DNA of 64,000 nucleotides, from positions 3,159,501 through 3,223,500 of the forward strand of contig NZ_CP041765.1 in the NCBI RefSeq assembly GCF_007559025.1. The letters are read 5' to 3'. Below, one piece after another: positions 61,682-64,000 of the stretch. The first letter of the stretch is position 1. Every line of letters begins with the position of its first letter. The notes below the pieces were generated by a model, which was not told the DNA's origin, made no database searches, and saw only the letters and a list, made by a program, of their open reading frames with translations. The position numbers and the translations under genes are program-made. The stretch comes from Tomitella fengzijianii (lineage in GTDB: Bacteria; Actinomycetota; Actinomycetes; Mycobacteriales; Mycobacteriaceae).

Positions 61682-62469
61682 CCTCGCCGATAACCCTGGG
61701 ATTCCGCGACAGCCGGACGATGCTGCGCCGCAACCTGCTGCAGATCGTGCGGTACAAGTCGCTGACCTTGATGCTCATAGCCCAGCCGCTGATCTTCCTC
61801 GCCCTGTTCGTCTACGTCTTCGGTGCGACCATGGGTGCGGGCCTGCCGGGCGGCGGCGGACGCGGGGACTACCTCGACTTCATCATGCCCGCGATACTCG
61901 TGCTCACGGTCACCTCCATCGCGCTCAACACCGCGTACACGATCGCGCTGGACATGGAGAAAGGGATCATCGACCGCTTCCGCACCATGGCGATAGCGCG
62001 GTCGGCGGTGCTGACCGGCCGGGTGCTCGCCGCCGTAGTGCTGACTGCCGTCGCACAGGCCGTCGTCCTCGCGGTGGCGCTGGTGCTCGGCTACCGCCCG
62101 GCGGGGACCGCCCTCGGATGGCTGGGCACCGCCGGGCTGCTGCTCGCGATGACGCTCGCGCTCACGTGGCTCACCGTCGCCCTCGGCCTCGCCGCGCCGA
62201 ACGCCGAGACGGCGAGCAACACGCCCATGCCGCTGCTGTTCCTGCCGTTCCTGTCCAGCGGATTCGTACCCACCGAGTCGATGCCCGCCGCCGTGCGCTG
62301 GTTCGCCGAATACCAACCATTCACGCCGATCATCAACACGCTGCGCGCGTGGCTGTCCGGCGCCGCCGCCGGCGCGGACGCCTGGTGGGCGTTCGGATGG
62401 TGCGCCCTGATCGCCGCCGCATGCTTCCTCTGGGCGCGCCGCCTGTATTCGCGCGTGCGGGCACACTGA
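61678..62469 (+). CDS. DrrB-type ABC-2 permease 2
   Basis: A 263-residue permease with about six helices; ALDMEKGIIDRFRTMAIARS is the conserved cytoplasmic motif, and FLPFLSSGFVPTESMP precedes the last helices. Coupled to the ATPase by ATGA and to the MerR gene by a 4-base gap. Probably exports a hydrophobic drug sensed by the MerR protein. Confidence 0.91.
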   Translation: MTSPITLGFRDSRTMLRRNLLQIVRYKSLTLMLIAQPLIFLALFVYVFGATMGAGLPGGGGRGDYLDFIMPAILVLTVTSIALNTAYTIALDMEKGIIDRFRTMAIARSAVLTGRVLAAVVLTAVAQAVVLAVALVLGYRPAGTALGWLGTAGLLLAMTLALTWLTVALGLAAPNAETASNTPMPLLFLPFLSSGFVPTESMPAAVRWFAEYQPFTPIINTLRAWLSGAAAGADAWWAFGWCALIAAACFLWARRLYSRVRAH

Positions 62470-62473
62470 TCCC

Positions 62474-63229
62474 ATGCTGACGATCGGCCAACTGGCTGCG
62501 CACGCCGGCGTGACGGTACGCGCGGTGCGGCACTATCACCGTCTCGGACTGCTGCCGGAGCCGCCACGCGACCATTCGGGCTACCGGCGCTATGACGCAC
62601 GCGCCGTCGTCGACCTGATCCGGATCCGCACGCTCGCCGGCGCGGGCGTGCCGCTGGCGAAAGTGCCGGATCTCCTCCACGCCACCCCCGCGGACTTCTC
62701 CGCGGCCGTCGCCCGGATCGACGACCGTCTGTGCGCGCAGATCCGCCGACTCGAGAACAACAGGACGACCATCGCACGGCTGGCCGCAGGAGACAGCCTC
62801 GCGTTGCCCGACTCGGCGGTCTCCTACCTCGCCATGCTGCGCGCCCAGGGCGTCCCCGAGTCGATGGTCGAGGTGGAACGGGACTCGTGGATCATCCTCG
62901 CGGCGAAATGGCCGGACCGGCTGGACGCGTGGATCGCGGACAAGCGCCGCAGTTTCGACGACCCGCGGATGTTGCGGCTGTACCGGCTACTCGACCTCGA
63001 CGGGATCACGGCCGAGGACCCGCGGCTGGCCGAGGCGGCAGACCTGCTCGTCGCCCTGTCCGAAGCCTACGACCCCGCCGAACAGCCCGACGAGCTCACC
63101 GAACAGGCACTCGTGGAGTTGCTCGACTCGTTCGCCGACCGCTACGGCCCCATCGCGGACCGGATGCAGGAACTCCTGGCGCAACGGGGCTGGACCGGCC
63201 TGAGCAACATGCAACGCACCGGCCGCTGA
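62474..63229 (+). CDS. MerR/TipA-type drug-sensing regulator
   Basis: A 251-residue protein: MerR HTH at the N-terminus (MLTIGQLAAHAGVTVRAVRH, YHRLGLLPEPPRD, GYRRYDARAVVDLI), a dimerisation helix, and a helical C-terminal ligand domain. Last gene of the exporter operon, so it probably activates the operon promoter at 60639 when it binds the exported drug. Confidence 0.92.
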   Translation: MLTIGQLAAHAGVTVRAVRHYHRLGLLPEPPRDHSGYRRYDARAVVDLIRIRTLAGAGVPLAKVPDLLHATPADFSAAVARIDDRLCAQIRRLENNRTTIARLAAGDSLALPDSAVSYLAMLRAQGVPESMVEVERDSWIILAAKWPDRLDAWIADKRRSFDDPRMLRLYRLLDLDGITAEDPRLAEAADLLVALSEAYDPAEQPDELTEQALVELLDSFADRYGPIADRMQELLAQRGWTGLSNMQRTGR

Positions 63230-63244
63230 CCGGCCGCCGCAGGT

Positions 63245-64000
63245 TCAGGAGCCGCCCAGCAGCGCCGGCAGGTCCGCGATGGAGTCGATGATGTGGTCGG
63301 GCTTGTCGGGTGACACGTCGACCACCGCCTTGCGGTACTTGCCGGTGCGCACCAGGGTGCCGGTGAGACCGGCTCGCTGCGCGGCGATCACGTCCGAGCG
63401 CAGGTCGTCGCCCACCATCAACAGCCGCGTGGGCTCCACGCCGACCACCTCGGCCGCCGACAGGAACGCCGTGATCGACGGCTTGCCCACCACCGTGATC
63501 CCCTCCCCTCCCGCCTCCTCCAGGCCCGGCAGGTACAGCCCCGTGTCCACGCGCAGCCCGTCCTCGGTCGCCCACACCATGCCCCGGTGCATCGCGACCA
63601 CCGGCGTGCCCCCCAGCATGAGCTCGACGACGCGGCTGAGCGTGAGGTGATCGAAGGCCGCGCCCGCGCCGCCGAGCACCACGACCTCGGGATCGTCGGC
63701 GTCGAACGTCACCCCCGGCATGTCCTCGGTGAGGTCGGCGCCGCTGTTGATCAGCCACGCGCGCGCACCCGGGTGCGTCGACTGCAGGTACTCGGAGGTG
63801 AGGACCGCGGCGGTGAGCACCTCGTCGGCGTCCACCGCGATGCCCCCGGCTGCGAGGCGCTCCACGATCTGCGCGCGCGTACGCGAGGTGGTGCTGGTGA
63901 GGAACGCGCGCGGGATGCCCCGCCGTTCCAGCTCCGCCAGAGCGTCGGCCGCCCCGGGCAGTGGCCGCCAGGACGTGGCGATCACGCCGTCGATGTCCAG
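63245..64000 (-). CDS. HAD-IIA family phosphatase (5' end outside window)
   Basis: The frame runs to the right edge. The last bases encode LDIDGVIATSW, the catalytic motif I (DxDGV) of HAD phosphatases, so only the first residues are missing. Other motifs: FLTSTTSRT (motif II), VVGKPS with its Lys (motif III) and VGDDLRSDVIAAQRAG (motif IV). It resembles the NagD/PhoN-like HAD-IIA group (p-nitrophenylphosphatase, phospholysine phosphohistidine phosphatase-like). The apparent GTG at 63985 is internal. It converges with the MerR gene, with 15 bases between. Confidence 0.9.
   Translation of the reverse strand: MDIDGVIATSWRPLPGAADALAELERRGIPRAFLTSTTSRTRAQIVERLAAGGIAVDADEVLTAAVLTSEYLQSTHPGARAWLINSGADLTEDMPGVTFDADDPEVVVLGGAGAAFDHLTLSRVVELMLGGTPVVAMHRGMVWATEDGLRVDTGLYLPGLEEAGGEGITVVGKPSITAFLSAAEVVGVEPTRLLMVGDDLRSDVIAAQRAGLTGTLVRTGKYRKAVVDVSPDKPDHIIDSIADLPALLGGS

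Overview
The window is GC-rich, densely coded DNA from a mycolic-acid-bearing actinobacterium (order Mycobacteriales). The evidence is three antigen-85-type mycolyltransferases, a GroEL2-type chaperonin with a Gly-Met tail, RamB next to a lipoamide dehydrogenase, a SigK/RskA pair with an MPT83-like lipoprotein, and an Rv1354c/Rv1355c-like pair. The genus (for example Dietzia, Tsukamurella, Gordonia or Tomitella) cannot be fixed from the sequence alone. I saw no rRNA, tRNA, CRISPR array, insertion sequence or phage gene.

Layout. 0-4.8 kb: the C-terminal part of ramB, then an SDR, an AhpD-like protein, an ABC1/UbiB kinase and a TetR regulator. 4.8-9.6 kb (minus): three genes with overlapping stop/start codons, namely a LuxI/FeeM-like acyltransferase candidate, a ThiF-nitroreductase fusion and a GAF-GGDEF-EAL protein. 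9.8-14.3 kb: a PAS protein, an LpqE-like lipoprotein, a membrane protein, a hydrolase and lpd. 14.5-17.8 kb: six tiny genes around mycolyltransferase 1. 18-23.6 kb: a DrrAB-type exporter, then an FMO-TetR-hydrolase operon divergent from an SDR. 23.7-25.7 kb: an array of six 31-codon genes on a 743-bp tandem repeat. 26-34.2 kb: an S9 peptidase, an XRE/membrane pair, a CcdA-DsbA cluster, Lnt and an M23 peptidase. 34.4-37 kb: three tiny genes around mycolyltransferase 2. 37-54.5 kb: a SigK regulon (molybdopterin oxidoreductase, MPT83-like lipoprotein, RskA, SigK, SDR, SRPBCC, a DUF1365-cyclopropane synthase fusion, an FAD protein) with an MmpL transporter and a photolyase nearby. 54.6-60.4 kb: mycolyltransferase 3, two tiny genes, a WS/DGAT acyltransferase, a secreted protein and groEL2. 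60.6-64 kb: an exporter operon with its MerR regulator, and a partial HAD phosphatase.

Two themes stand out. First, 17 tiny genes (31-60 codons, most with clear Shine-Dalgarno sites and many with their own hairpins) sit beside the mycolyltransferases and near groEL2. They encode short acidic or Gly/Ser-rich amphipathic peptides, many starting Met-Gly-Ser. The best working idea is a large family of small outer-envelope (PorA/PorH-like, perhaps O-mycoloylated) proteins; amphipathic secreted peptides are the alternative. Second, five matches to the SigK promoter (CCATCC, 16-17 bp, CGAATNC) mark a compact regulon. Three of them put the start codon 5-6 bases after the -10 element, which predicts leaderless mRNAs. 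Its content recalls the singlet-oxygen/fatty-acid-modification regulons of proteobacteria.
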